The position numbers and the translations under genes were made by a program. From Ananas comosus (lineage: Eukaryota; Streptophyta; Magnoliopsida; Poales; Bromeliaceae), in contig NC_033640.1 in assembly GCF_001540865.1 (NCBI RefSeq), positions 5,092,813 through 5,156,812 of the forward strand: DNA of 64,000 nt, given 5' to 3'. Under the pieces are notes generated by a model. The model was not told the origin of the DNA and did no database searches. It saw nothing but the letters and a program-made list of their open reading frames with translations. Below are positions 47,060 to 59,195 of the stretch, in pieces. Each line of letters opens with the position of its first letter. Within the stretch, counting starts at the first letter, position 1.

Positions 47060-48574
47060 ATGCAGAATCAAATGCCAACATGGGATCATCAGCAACAACA
47101 AGTTCTGCGAATCAAGAACTCGAGCCAGAACTACAGTGAGAGCCCCACAATGGAAGAGAAAGAAGAGGAGGAGAGTTCGCGGTCGGCGCTCTCCACATTC
47201 CGTGCAAAGGAGGAACAGATAGAGAGGAAGAAGATGGAGGTGAGAGAGAAGGTTTTCGCACACCTCGGAAGGGTTGAGGAGGAGACCAAGCGCTTGGCGG
47301 TGATTCGCGAGGTAAGTTGACATTGTTGGCTCACCAATTTCGCACTTTACCCAACTACAAAGTATAGGTGAAATATACAACATTGTAAGAGAACATATAT
47401 ATTTGTGCTTTGTTTATATGAAATAAGGCTTTCCGTGGAGTCTTTTATATTAGTACTGTTATCTTTCAAAGCTCAAAAAAACAAAAGAGAAAAAATTCTA
47501 AACTTGATATTGTACAGGAACTCGAAGTAATGGCAGATCCGACAAGGAAGGAAGTTGCCGCTATTCGGAAGAAGATCGATGTGGTTAACCGTGAGATGAA
47601 ACCTCTTAGGCAAAGTTGCCTGAAGAAGGTGAAGGAATTTGGCTTAAGAACGAACTAATTTAAATTTGACGATTCTTAGAGTTTAATTGTAATTATTAAG
47701 TTTCAGTTTACTCATAAAAATAAAGCTTAGTAACCATGAGTTTGGCTTTTGTTAAATGTGAAGGAGAAGGAATACAAGGAAGCACTAGAGGCATTCAATG
47801 AGAAGAACAAGGAGAAGGCACAATTAATCAACAAGTTAATGGAGGTAACATATTTGTTACTTATTTAAGGCTAACAGCAATTTACAACCTAGATATATAT
47901 AGTGCATTGTGTATACATAAACCTTAAATAAAATAAAAGAATTGCTAAGCCTACAACCAATTAAGGGGTTTAATCCTACAGCCCCTCGTCCAAGGATGCC
48001 TACGGTTTACTAACCCACTTTTATTTTAGCTTTCAGGACAATAATAATAATAATAATTATTATTATTATAATAAACACTAGTAGTGAATAGTTAGCCTTT
48101 GGATGAGGGTGTTGTAGGATTACACACAATTTTGGATTGTAAACCTACCATTGCTTATAAAAAGTATGAGCCCATTTTAGCCCCTAAATGATACAGCAAT
48201 TGCAATCAGGAATCGGTGTCGAGAGAAAGAATGCAAGTGCTATCAACATTGACAAGCAACCTAGTTGCAACTTATTATATCCTCTAGAGGGGTAAATGTA
48301 TATTTTTCTGTAATTCTAGATATTATGTGCAAAATGCAATACATTAATTAAGCAAGTAAATTTGAATATTGGCCTTTTAATTTTCTAGTAAAATGACCAC
48401 AATATGCGAAGAGCATTTTCAACCTACAAAAATGGAGATACATAAAGTTATTTCGAATATAAACGTATGGATTCTTGATCGTTTGTCTGATTTTAACAGC
48501 TGGTCAGTGAGAGTGAAAGACTCAGGATGAAGAAGCTGGAAGAGTTGAGCAAAACAATTGATTCTCTCTGCTAA
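47060..48574 (+). CDS. RAB6-interacting golgin-like protein (DUF662), four exons
   Basis: A small coiled-coil protein of the plant GORAB/DUF662 family. Relatives are described as Golgi- or microtubule-associated, but the exact role here is unknown. Exons are 47060-47311, 47518-47628, 47764-47844 and 48500-48574. All introns are GT-AG and phase 0, giving 172 residues. The N-terminus is Gln-rich and weakly conserved. From about residue 38 the helix-forming core begins: SRSALSTFRAKEEQIERKKM, LGRVEEETKRLAVIREELEV, ADPTRKEVAAIRKKIDVVNR, KEKEYKEALEAFNEKNKEKA, and the end LVSESERLRMKKLEELSKTI. The ATG at 47060 is the first in frame, and a second lies four codons on. No stops or shifts occur, so it looks functional. 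It is the only intact host gene in the window and lies between repeats. Confidence 0.9.
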
Positions 48575-48928
48575 ATTAATTTGGTCCTCACAAGGCCTTT
48601 GTGATGTCGGATTCATCATTTTATATGTTTCTAATTGGAGTTTGCAATGATTGTTTCTTTCATGTTTGAGTTTGTTGACAACATGATGATCTAACAAGGG
48701 GAGGAGTTCCAGTTAGGTTGTAATTGAGAGAGTTACTGGACATGTATCATGAAAATATTATTCCTATCCCAGGATCCTCACTATGTCATGTGAAATTTCT
48801 CTTCATTTCAGTATATTTTATCTTCGGGTTGTAGTTGCAGTTAGAGTGATTTTTTTTTTCTTTTTCCCTTTGCGTTGTTGCTTTAATTCCAACCAACAGT
48901 TACAGTCTCTTCCAAGTTGTGTTCCAGG

Positions 48929-49700
48929 TAGGGATGTAATGTTCAAATTAGTCGGGCCAAAAGGGGCTAGAGGTTGGCCCAGCGCGGCCTGGTTTCATAT
49001 CAAGGCCGAACCGAGCCGTGCCAGGCCGGAGCTAACAACCCTCTGGCCCGGGAGCCACGAGTCATGCCGGTCCGGGCCAGCCCCTAAAATTTTTTATTTT
49101 TGAATTTTTTAAAAAAAATATGTAAATTTTAAAAAATAAAAAAAATAAAATTATTTCTATTTAAATTGATATTTGATTAAAAAAATCTTAAGTTTATAAA
49201 AATAATTATAAAATAACAAATTTTCAAATTTTAATTAAAAAAATATAAATTATTATTAGTATTATTTTTTTAAAAAAAGATGGGTTTTTGGTCCAATGGA
49301 CCAAAAAATTGTTTGGTCCATTGAACCAAAAATCACTGCTTCAAAGGTTTGCCACTACAGACCTTGGGCAGCGAGCTTCTAGATAGAAGGGCCCCCAAGG
49401 AGGTCAGACCCCAAGGCCCAAGGCAACTTGCCTTGAGCCTTGGGGTCCGGGCGTGCTAGCCCGACTAACATGGCCCAAGCAGATCGTGTCGTATTGGGCC
49501 GCAGGCCTCTCGTCAGCTCGGCACGGCCCAGACCCGTTATGGACCAGGCCATCGAGCTCAAGAGGCCTAACATGACCCAGAGTTCGAGCCGGGTCGGGCA
49601 GGGCCGGCACGGGTGCTATAGCACCTATGCTATGTTGTAGCCCGGCCCGAACCAGTGCTGGGCCGGGCGCTCGAGCTGCCCAGTCCGTTTTACATCCCTA
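48929..49700. mobile_element. hAT-like non-autonomous DNA element
   Basis: The ends form an 11-bp inverted repeat, TAGGGATGTAA and TTACATCCCTA. Subterminal regions are full of GGCCCGGGC/GCCGGGCC words around an AT-rich centre, as in plant hAT-type elements. No transposase is encoded. No 8-bp target duplication is seen beside the ends (GTTCCAGG against CAAGTAAC), which lowers confidence. Confidence 0.5.
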
Positions 49701-50228
49701 CAAGTAACGAGTTGAAATCCATATGTTTTCATGAGTTTGCATATGGAAAACCATTTGCATTCCCATACTTCTCCGTAAACAACATGCGGAGCCTGTTTGG
49801 TTCCTAAGAAAATATCCCAAAAAGCTTTTTTCAGGCTGAATTTTTTTTCTTGTATTAGGTTCGCATGAAGTGATTTTGAATGGAATTCCCCACAAGAATT
49901 CTAATGTGTCTCCCTATGAGCTTTAGAAAGATGGAAGGCTAATTTGAATTATTTTAAAGTATGGGGGTGCCTAGCTAAAGTGAAGATACCTGAAAATAAG
50001 AAGAGAAAGATTGGACCTAATTAAGACTGTGGATACTATTTTTCTGGGTTATGCACAAGATAGCAATGTAAATAGATTTTTGGTGGTGAATTCTGAAATA
50101 AGTGAGATTTCTAACAACACTATTATTGAGGCTAGAGATGCAGTATATTTTAAGGATGTTTTTCCTTTTAGAACTAGAGTAGATAGACCTATTCCAGCTG
50201 AGCCTATAGGTAATTCTAGTAAACCTTN

Positions 50229-50965
50229 TTCCATATAGTAAAACCTACCAAATCAAGGATCAAAGGGTAGAATCCAAGTACTAACCTCCCAAGATGCCTC
50301 CAAATAAGCTCCAAATCTTCTAGGGTTGAAGATTGGTCCACCACCAAGCTCTACAAGCAAGCTCCAAGCCAAGCAAGAGTGGAAAAGAGAGAAAGGGGTT
50401 GAGCTTCAAGCTCCCTCAAGCAAGCTCCTCTTCTTCTTCTCCTCCTTCTTCTTCTTCTCTCTATAGAAGGTGTAGGGTGAGGATAAGAAATGAGGAGGGA
50501 AGAGAGGGAAATGGCTAATAAGCCCATCTAGTGTAACAAAATCCGGAAAGGCCCCTCAAAAACTCAAATTTACATCAGCCCGAACTGGGCAGTTTTCGCC
50601 CAGAGGGACCGGTCTCTCCCCGGCAGGGACCGGTCTCTCGCTGCGAACCCGAAAAACCAACGTTCGGGAACCGGTCTCTCCCTGCGCGGGACCGGTCTCT
50701 CACTGCGTAGGCGCGCTCGGGGACCGGTCTCGCCTGCCAGGGACCGGTTGCCTCAAGGCTGCCGCAGCACTGCTCACTGGGGGCCCGGTCTCTCCTTTCT
50801 GGGACCGGTCCCCGAGAGTAAACACTCTCTGGACTTGTCCAGAATTCTAGTTTTCGAACTTTTTAGGTCGGAAAACATTCTACAACCCTCCACCAAGTGT
50901 GGAAAAGCTCGAAATACATCCAAACACTCGAACCTTGCAATTTGCAAAGGTCCAGTGTGCTGCAT
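50229..50965 (-). repeat. gypsy LTR start fragment inside copia Pol
   Basis: It matches 24480-25215 of the solo LTR almost throughout (CTCCAAATCTTCTAGGGTTGAAGATTGG region, ACCGGT array, TTTGCAAAGGTCCAGTGTG). It ends GTGCTGCA where TGTTACA is expected. On the element strand it is the first ~740 bp of an LTR. The rest of the insertion is lost at the N at 50228. Confidence 0.85.
50603..50820 (-). repeat. ACCGGT array in the LTR fragment
   Basis: Seven intact GGGACCGGTCTC-like words and one degenerate word (GGGCCCGGTC), with spacing the same as at 24855-25075. Confidence 0.8.
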
Positions 50966-52567
50966 AAACGTCCTCGAGTAGCGAAAAATTTTGGAGATGA
51001 TTTTTGTGTCCTACTAGTAGAAGATACTCCATCTACCTATGACCAAGTTATGACGTCTGTAGATGCATCATTTTGGAAAGAGGCTATTAATCTGGAGATG
51101 CAGTCTATTCTACAGAATCATACTTGGGAGTTGACTAATTTACCTTTAGGATGTAAGCCTGTAGATTGTAGATGGATTTTTAAGAAGAAGTTGAGACCCG
51201 ATGGATTTGTAGATATGTATAAGGCTAGATTAGTGGCACAAGAATTTACACAGAAGCCTGGGATAGATTATTTTGATGTTTATGCTTCTGTTGTTAGGAT
51301 TACTTCTATCAGAGTGTTAATTGCCTTGGTCTCTATCCATAGTTTGGTTGTTCATCAAATGGATGTTAAGACAGCTTTTCTGAATGGTGATTTGGATGAA
51401 GAGATTTATATGAAGCAACCTGAAGGTTTTATACTTTCTGGACATGAGAACAAAGTGTGCAAGTTGAATCGATCTTTATATGGACTTAAGCAAGCTCCTA
51501 AGCAGTGGCATTTGAAATTTGACTCTTTGGTTGTATCAAATGGTTTTCATGTGAACATGCCTGATGAATGCGTGTATTCGAAGGAGTATAATGGACAGAT
51601 AGTGATCTTATGCTTATATGTTGATGATATCTTAATTTTTTGTACTAATATGAATGTTATATATGAGGTGAAGAAATTATTAAATAAAAATTTTGATATA
51701 AAAGATCTTAGGCAAGCAGACATTATTCTCAACATGAAGATCATTAGAAAATCAAAAGAAATTATTATGAGCCAATCCCACTACAGTGAACAGTTATTGA
51801 AAAAGTTTGGATACTTTGATGTTAAATCTGTAGTGACACCTTATGATTCTAGTGTGCATCTTAAAAAGAATCGAGGAGATCTAATAGGCCGAAATAGATA
51901 TTCACAGATTATTGGATCTTTAGAATATTTGGTGGATTACACTAGACTTGATTTGGCTTATGCTGTGAACCGATTGAGAAGATATACCCATAATCCAAAT
52001 AAAGAGCATTGGAATGCCTTAGAAAGAGTTTTGAGATATCTGAAGGGGACTATATCTTATGGATTACATTACACTGATTTTCCTGCAGTATTGGAAGGAT
52101 ATAGTGATGCTAATTGGATTAGTGATACTGCTGATATAAAGTCTACTACTAGATTTGTTTTTCTTTTAAGATGAGCAGCTGTTTCTTGAAAATCAACTAA
52201 ACAATCTTTGATTGCTAGAAGTATTATGGAATCTGAACTCATAGCTTTGGATACAACTGTGGCAGAAGCTAAGTGGATTAGAGAGTTTCTTTATGATTTA
52301 CCACTTATGTAGCGACCTTTAGCACCTATATGTATTCATTGTGATTACAGATCTGCTATAGATAAGTGTGCTCAAGAGAATGTGGAAACGAAGATGAATA
52401 GATTCATAAAAGTGAGACATAAGTTCATTCGACAGAATTTGAAGGAAAATGTGATTGGATTGGAATTTGTGAAATCTACAAAGAATTTTGCTGATCAGCT
52501 TACGAAGGGATTATCTAGGACAGTGATCCTAGAATCGTCGAGGGGGACGGGGCTTAGCCCACAATAG

Positions 52568-53116
52568 AAGTTACCGGCTATGGCAACCCAACCTGTTGCA
52601 GGTTCAATGGGTAGAAACAAGTCGAACAGGTAGCTGTGAGGAGCACTGTTTTTATATGCTCATCCCTATGGCGACAATGCTCATATATGCAAGTGGATAG
52701 GAAGGGCGTTGGCCCTGAATGGCTCCAAGACCTATAAGGCAGGGTGTGACCTTACAGATACCCTTTAAGGACCTACTATATGTGTGGAGTCATGAGGCCG
52801 CGACTATGGGAAGAGGGCAGTTCCCTAAAACACACACGAAGCGATACTAACGCATGGCCATAAAAGCGCTCACTCGTTTAGAACCTAAACAGCTGTACCA
52901 TGTGTACTGTTCGTCGAAATCTGACTCACTGGTCCTGGTTCAAGGCATAGTCCACCATCGTGCTCTCGGATGTACATTGACAAGCTCTAAGTGAAGGTTC
53001 AAACTCGAAAGGTACCTTTACCGAATACATGGTATAAAGTCCAGCATTCTTTTTATTTATTTTGAATTTTAGATTATTTGTTTTCTTTATTTCAAGTTTT
53101 AAATCATGTGGGGGAA
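52568..53116 (+). other. copia 3' untranslated region and polypurine tract
   Basis: Non-coding sequence between RNase H and the 3' LTR. It ends with the purine tract GTGGGGGAA at 53108-53116, directly before TGTTGGG. No other gene is seen. Confidence 0.7.
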
Positions 53117-53515
53117 TGTTGGGTTTTTATTGGATTTTGTGATTTAAAACTTATTAAAACCACTAGAGGAGCCCAATAATTATTAATGGGCCTCTTGGGA
53201 GCCCAACTTAAAATATCCATGTGAGATATTTAGTCCCACATTGGAAACCAAAAGGGTGTTTGTGATTTTTATATATTGCTTTATTCTCAAACTAGTTGCT
53301 TGGAAGAAAATAAGAGTAATGCTCTCGTTTAAATACACACACGCACGGCACGAGCCGGGCCCGGCGGGCGGCAGCGCGCGCGGTCCATACACCTGATTTA
53401 TTTTATTTTGTCGGTTTTATCTTTATTTTAATACTTATCTTTTTACTAATCCTAATTCTTATCTTTATTCGTATAATCTTAGGCTTATCTTGTTATACAC
53501 GGATTTGACGCGTTG
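53117..53515 (+). repeat. copia 3' LTR (right end uncertain)
   Basis: It starts TGTTGGGTTTTTATTGG right after the polypurine tract. A TATATATTG TATA-like site lies near 53270. The right end is approximate because no 5' LTR is present for comparison. Confidence 0.55.
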
Positions 53516-53819
53516 AAGCAAGATTCTCGCCTAGATTATAAATATGGGGCGAGGTTACACGAGTTAATTAATAACCCGAGCATACCTAAAGCCTCTCATC
53601 TTTTTCCACTTTCTGGATTTTCACCGAGTTTTCTTTTGCTGGATCTGAAGCTGGTTGGGTTCGTCTTGCGCCACCTTGGAAGCGTGCCGACGAGGTGGAA
53701 CGTGGTCGTTGTATCGCTAGGAGTAATTGCCGGGAAGCCTCGCACGTGGAGGGGTAATTTCGCTTTTAGGACAGTGCTCTGCACGTCTCGATCCACAGGC
53801 CTTATCTAAACCTTTTCTT

Positions 53820-54682
53820 TGTCGTATTTGTTATTTAATTTCATTTCACGATTTTCCTAAATCTGTAATTAAATTTTCAAATTGGTTTTTAAAGAATATT
53901 GTAATAAAAGATCATAAAGTTTTTCCAACATATAGTGGATAGGTTGGCTATGTGTCGACGGAACACTAGGTCGGTGTGGGGCTTGGGCGTTAGGCGGGCG
54001 CATTCTTAACAAAACCTATGAGTCGGTCGGTATGATTAGGTTACAGCTTTGGCTTTTTCAGTAGCTAATTGATGCATGCTTACCATGATTTAACAGTTTT
54101 CAATAGTAGTAGTAAGAGGCATGGTAGTGATAGTTTATTTTCAGCATTTGTATCTTGCTTGCATACGGCTCACTTTACTATCTTTGCATCTAGTAGAGCT
54201 AGTGGTGTAAGTTGTCATTGTTGACGATGGTATCCACTGGGGACTACGGTTCAGTAGTTCTCATGCCCTTTTTTTTTTGTTATTTTTTCATTTCAGAGTC
54301 ATCAGCTCCAGCTACATCTTATTGAGGTAAGGAGATTGCGAGATAGGTAAAATCTCCTACTAGAGTGGACTAGACTAGAGGAGGATACCAGTAGAGGCTT
54401 ACTATTTTGTATAGCAGCATGTGGTTGTATAACTGGCTTAGCTAGTGGGAAACTTATGTATCTGAATGTGGCCGTTATTGTATTTTGGTGATGTTGGATA
54501 CTATATGTACATGTTGGCTATGCCTGTTTTGTTATTAATTCTCTGATACCTATTAGTTGTAGACTCCTAGGATTGTCTTTTTCACAGGTACTTTTGACGC
54601 TTCGTGCATGCCGAATGCTTCCCATTCATACGGCAGATCTATTGGCATACTAGGTGCTTTCACTGTAGCCTGGGGCGTGGCA
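53820..54682 (+). repeat. decayed plus-strand gypsy LTR end (element H)
   Basis: It shows the usual CACTGGGGACTACGGTTCAGTAGTTCTCATGCCC block near 54236, in diverged form, and ends CCTGGGGCGTGGCA. The start is not defined, and the primer-binding site after it is too decayed to call. Confidence 0.6.
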
Positions 54683-54776
54683 GAAAGTTAAAACTATTTG
54701 GTCAAATAGTTAGAGTGCATCTAATGGACCATTAGAGGTGGATTCATATTGTTGTTTATTCTCCGTTGAGGGAGGT

Positions 54777-54798
54777 CATATTGGCAGCTAGCAATATG
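54777..54798 (+). promoter_or_regulatory. probable leader hairpin, element H
   Basis: CATATT/AATATG (6 perfect pairs) closes GGCAGCTAGC, which aligns with GGCGGCCGA plus transitions. It lies about 128 nt before the decayed gag start, as in the other elements. The stem sequence is unrelated to the other stems but fully paired. Confidence 0.5.
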
Positions 54799-54926
54799 TT
54801 GCCTAGAGATGGGAATAGATACCCTTATGTAGCTTTCACCTAAATTAAGTTTGCTAATTGTACGCCTCTTTTGCATTTGACTTTGAGGGTCAAGGAATTG
54901 ATCAAGATCATTGTGTTTCAGGAACG

Positions 54927-55360
54927 ATAGCACCACATGGCCAACCACCAAAGACGTCTGTGCCGAAAGCACCAACCAAGGTACCCACGCAATCTAGGGT
55001 GCGTGGAGATCAAGAACTTCACGATCAATTGGCGGCGCTAATCAGGGTGGTCCATAGCAGGCCAAGGCTTCTTGACGCCAGGAGGAGCAGATTAAAAGGC
55101 TCTAGAAGACAACGTCGCAACAGGCGACCATGGCTAGGGCGAGTCAGAAACTGCCCTCGCCTCCAAGTAATTCACCGAACGTTACCAAAGAAGTTGATAC
55201 GGCCGCTGCGCCACTTACAGTGCACCGTGCACAGTTGGAAGCCGTGGAGTGTACCCCTCCGACGGCTTCAGATACTCTAGCCCCCAATTATGCGGCGATG
55301 GAGGCGGAGAATGAGCGAGCGCTAGTGTGTCTCACTACCTTCATACATTTTCAAGATTGA
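54927..55360 (+). pseudogene. gag: Gag N-terminus of element H, decayed
   Basis: The start codon is ATA (54927) in place of ATG, right after TTTCAGGAACG. Codons for APHGQPPKTSVPKAPTK and RGDQELHDQLAALIRVV match the N-terminus of Gag from element 1. A frameshift follows near 55060. NERALVCLTTFIHFQD at 55310-55357, matching the start of the Gag core, runs into a stop. The rest of the element is missing. Confidence 0.65.
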
Positions 55361-56233
55361 GTTAAAGACATTATCCAAAGTCAGTAGCAAAGTCATTAGG
55401 AGTTGATAATCAAGAAGAAACCCATAAAACCACAAACGCTAGCCAACAAAAATTAAGATCAACATAGCTCGCTTAGATCTTAGAATTTCCCCCCACAATA
55501 TAGCTTAATGCAGGTCGAGATCTCTCCACCACAGCTCGTAAGGCTCGATTTTCTGATGGAGGACCTTGACTGGGGAGGAGGAGGAAGGCACACCCTCCAA
55601 TAAGACTACAAGAGGGTGCAGGTGAGAGTGGAAGCGAGTGAGAGGAAGTGGTGAAAGAGGAAAAAGGGTTAAGAGTTCTCCGGGGGTATTTTTACAAAAA
55701 AGAGTACACAAATGCAAATAAACCCCTCGACAATTCCCAACTTAGCTTTTCCCCCAACAACAACTCTCACAGGCTCAGATCAGACGGTTTCTGGAACATT
55801 ATTTTTATGTCCCGAAACAAAATGGCCCGGTTCTGCAAATACAGCTCATGTTTTGTAGAAACAGACAGTTTCTGCCACCCAATGTTATGTCTTACGTTCT
55901 AGAACCTCAGGAACAGGTACCAGAACTTGACATAAAACTGAAATTTCTTTTTCAAGATTTTAGTATCACAACATCAGACCACGAAGAATAACCCTCTCCA
56001 TTACATTAACAGTACCTGAGGTACGCAACAGGCCAAGAAGAATAACCCTTTCCAATTGCATTAGCACTTCTTTCTGCTATGAAGCTCCGTTAACAAAAAT
56101 ATGTTTAGCAAAAGAAAAGACAGCAAACCCAGCTAAATTATCACCTAGCATAACGCATAGGCGATGATAACCTTTTGCATCAGATTTTGCCCGTCTTACA
56201 AGTTCCAGAAAACAAACAAAATGCTACGAGACG

Positions 56234-56288
<55 letters not shown>

Positions 56289-58100
56289 ATATTAATACGA
56301 TTGTTTGGGATACAATTAACCTCCCTAAATTGAACTGCTACACTGCCATTGGCATTGAGACTTGAAAGATGTAGTAACTCTAACTGCACAGTTACAACAG
56401 CAATAATCTTCATTGCAACCGAGAGTCCAAATGACACCTCAATTATATAGGTCTGCAACCTATTAAAGTTGAACAATTTGCACACTCAAAGGAAGAAAAA
56501 TCTCGCTGCACAATAACGGCATAATGAGTGCCCATAATAAGGGAGAAATATGGAGGATATAAATGAAGAGGCGTTCAAAAGGAAATACCACACAGCTAGA
56601 CATAATTAGACGACTTGTCCTTTGCTATTAAGTTCCCTGGGTTTATTACCTTTGCTAACTTCCTTTTCCTGCAACAGAGGTTCGGAAAAAAAAAAATTAG
56701 ATAACATAATTTGTGTAACCAGAATAGCAATCTAAGAAGCAAAGCTGCACAATCATAAGAATTTCATCAAGACTCCTCTGAACTGTAAATTGCCAATGTA
56801 CATTGCCAATGTAAATTGTAAATTGCCACTTTGTTCATTTCATTTCTCGGCTTATTCAGATAATAACAAATAAAGACAACCCCCTATCTGCACCATAATT
56901 ACAACAATTCATCGAGCCGCCAAGGAATTCCGAATTGGAAATTGTGATCCAAATCATGGATCACTAGCAAAGAACCGAACAGCAACAAGAAGCGATCCAG
57001 TGCCTTCTTAATTAATAATGAAATCGCATTTAGACCAACACATACACATATATACATGTATTCATATATACATGCATTCGTATATATGTATAGGTGCATG
57101 TGTATCTGTTTCTATCCACATTCCCTGTTCCAAGTAAATTATTTTTGTTTCTATAAAACATGAAAAGAGGAATATCCCCATCATAACCTAGTTCAAGGAC
57201 AAGTGGCGTTCTACAATTCAGTTTTTGTTCTGCGAACAATATTGACCCGTGTTTTTGCTAACCATGATCCACAGCTCTTCCTAAGTGTACAGAACAACTT
57301 TTGCAGGTTGTTTCTTTGTGCATACGTCAAAATGTTGATGAAGTAGGTACATTTGCCTACCAATTGGCCTTTCTGATCATACAGCAAACCATTTCCTCGC
57401 CTTATTTTTTGCTCCAATCAACACTTCTATTATCATCCTTTGGACAATTAACAAATTGGCAGCTACATGTAAAAAATATATCACTTCTTTCCACAAGCCT
57501 TCCCATATTCAAGCCCTAGCCAAACCCCATGTTGTAGAACAAGAAAAACGTGAAGTTAATAATGAATGTGTCGGCAATTTTGAAAAGTGAGAAAATTTGA
57601 CAATTGATAAGAGAGTACCTGCCAATCATAATACACCTTGTCAACTTACTTAAAGACCTGAAAGTGCATGATTGATTGGCAAATATGATTTCAAAACCAA
57701 AAACTCACAACTGGATAATCTTCGTAACACGATTGGCAAATATGATTTCAAAACCAAAAATTCACAACTAGACTAGATAATCTTCCTGAAATAATTCTCA
57801 CTGTTTTGAAAATAGGTAGTCCAGCTGTCACACCCTGAGTATATTTGGAAAAGCATTTCCTTGAAAAGCACTTGAACTTTTTTCTTTTTTTTCAACCAGA
57901 GGTCACAGGAAGCAATTTCAAATATAGTTTAGAACTGCTCGGGACATGCATAGACCAGCCATACGGACGACGACAACTTTGTCCATGCACGGTGTGATCG
58001 GGGACGACAAGAATTTAAAACAGTTCCAACAGTTCTAGATAAGGCGGCGTTAGTTCCAATCGTTGCCGATGAGACGGAGACGGTTCCAACTACTTCGGTT
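55361..58100. other. no gene recognised; simple repeats
   Basis: No protein family is recognisable on either strand. A 52-bp A run lies at 56236-56287, and a direct tandem duplication of 57 bp at 57674-57787 (GATTGGCAAATATGATTTC in each unit). GACATGCATAGACCAGCCATACGG near 57945 faintly resembles gypsy LTR head sequence. Open frames here are short and lack known motifs. Confidence 0.5.
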
Positions 58101-58405
58101 GGGATAAAGATCAAGGTGGTTTCAGCGGATCAGGAGAAAGATCAAAACTGTTTAACCAATTTTGATAAGGATAGGATAAGAAGGTTAGGTGGTTTTTCAA
58201 ATATTTTTGTTTTTATCTTTTTGCAAGCCCAGAAGGTTATAAGTAGGAGCCTAATTGACTCTTGTAAATTCACTCTAGTTAAAGAGCAAATACACGAAGT
58301 TTTTTCACCTAAACATTGTGTTCTTTGTTTCTTTCCTTTCTAATATGGTTTCAGGTGTCCAGCGGGGAGATGCTACAACAATGCCTCCTCCTCCAACGGA
58401 TAAAG

Positions 58406-59120
58406 TGGTATCAAAGTGAATGACCCTTGTGCATAATACGAACTAGAAGCGTTTATAAAACTATCAGCAAACAGCACTCTGCCCTTGACATCTTTCTCAA
58501 GCTACCAAAAAGAAAAACGAAGAGCGCGCCTGTCATGTCGACAGACAAGCAGACAGCGATACCATCTAATCTTGCCGCCAAGATCGCCGCGCTGTCTAAC
58601 GACATGAAGACCGTCATTGATTAGATCAAGTGTGGCACCATCAACAACGCCGGTAGAGAAGAGCAGTCTGCTCTTAGAAACCCCTCCTTCAAAGGCACGC
58701 ATGACGCCAATGAAGGGCGCTGCCAAGAATACCTCAGGTGGCGAGACAACGATGACTCCAACAATGACGTGAGCATGGCTCCGTCACTTGCAGAAGGGAG
58801 GATGCAACCGTTCAAGGTCAAGGCCAAGATCGAGAACCCCAACTACGAACGTTGTCGACGCTGAAAAGCTAGACACCTAGCTTGACCAGCTGGAGATGTT
58901 ATTCGATCTCTACAGCTATAGCAATGCGAAAGTGACTTTCGCAAAGCTCAAGCTGGCGGGTCATGCATTGGAAGGCCTCTCCAAACTACCATTAATGAGA
59001 ACTTCACCCTGACATTAGTTCAAGCGACTTTGCGCAGGGCGACTTGGCGCATACGATGGATCTATTATCGCTTGGATCTATTATCGCTTTCCAGGAGCTT
59101 CTGCTGCAACCCGAGGTATG
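58406..59120 (+). pseudogene. gag: gag remnant of another LTR retrotransposon
   Basis: TGGTATCAAAG at 58406-58416 is a degraded initiator tRNA-Met primer-binding site. From the ATG at 58535, codons read MSTDKQTAIPSNLAAKIAAL with an in-frame TAG at 58622, then PFKVKAKIENPNYE. After a frameshift near 58860 comes DAEKLDT, a stop, then LDQLEMLFDLYSYSNAKVTF and AKLKLAGHALE. This matches the Retrotrans_gag core of a gypsy lineage distinct from elements 1, A, C and D. Confidence 0.6.
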
Positions 59121-59195
59121 AAACATATGGCATTTTCAAATGAAGAGATTGAGCAGGTAATTTGTTACTAACATATAAAGAAAAACACAATGCCT

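Larger units (their letters stand above)
49858..52567 (+). pseudogene. pol: copia Pol: integrase end, RT and RNase H, split by an LTR
   Basis: A plus-strand Ty1/copia Pol. 49870-50227 holds the end of the integrase core and following domain (PHKNSNVSPYEL, TVDTIFLGYAQDSNVNRFLV). Sequence then breaks at the N at 50228. From 50966 RT is open: [82 protein letters not shown] and the catalytic YVDD at 51617-51628, through to [11 protein letters not shown]. RNase H follows with in-frame stops at 52172, near 52190 and near 52310. At least two of these fit Trp codons changed by G to A. The last open part ends FADQLTKGLSRTVI. No frameshift was seen in RT. The 5' half is missing. Confidence 0.88.

Noticed and set aside
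47000..47383. Minus-strand open frame of 127 codons
   Set aside because: It is antisense to exon 1 of the golgin-like gene, which has conserved protein sequence and proper splice sites.
48921..49708. Target duplication for the hAT-like element
   Set aside because: Flanks GTTCCAGG and CAAGTAAC do not match, so none was claimed.
53513..53809. Plus-strand open frame of 98 codons after the copia LTR
   Set aside because: No recognised motif. It lies between LTR remnants and is compatible with chance.
56180..56485. Open frame with a long Phe run
   Set aside because: It is the translation of the 52-bp A run in reverse, with no coding evidence.
57834..57980. A gypsy LTR head starting TGTCACACCCTGAG
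   Set aside because: Only short words match, the spacing is wrong, and no continuation is seen.
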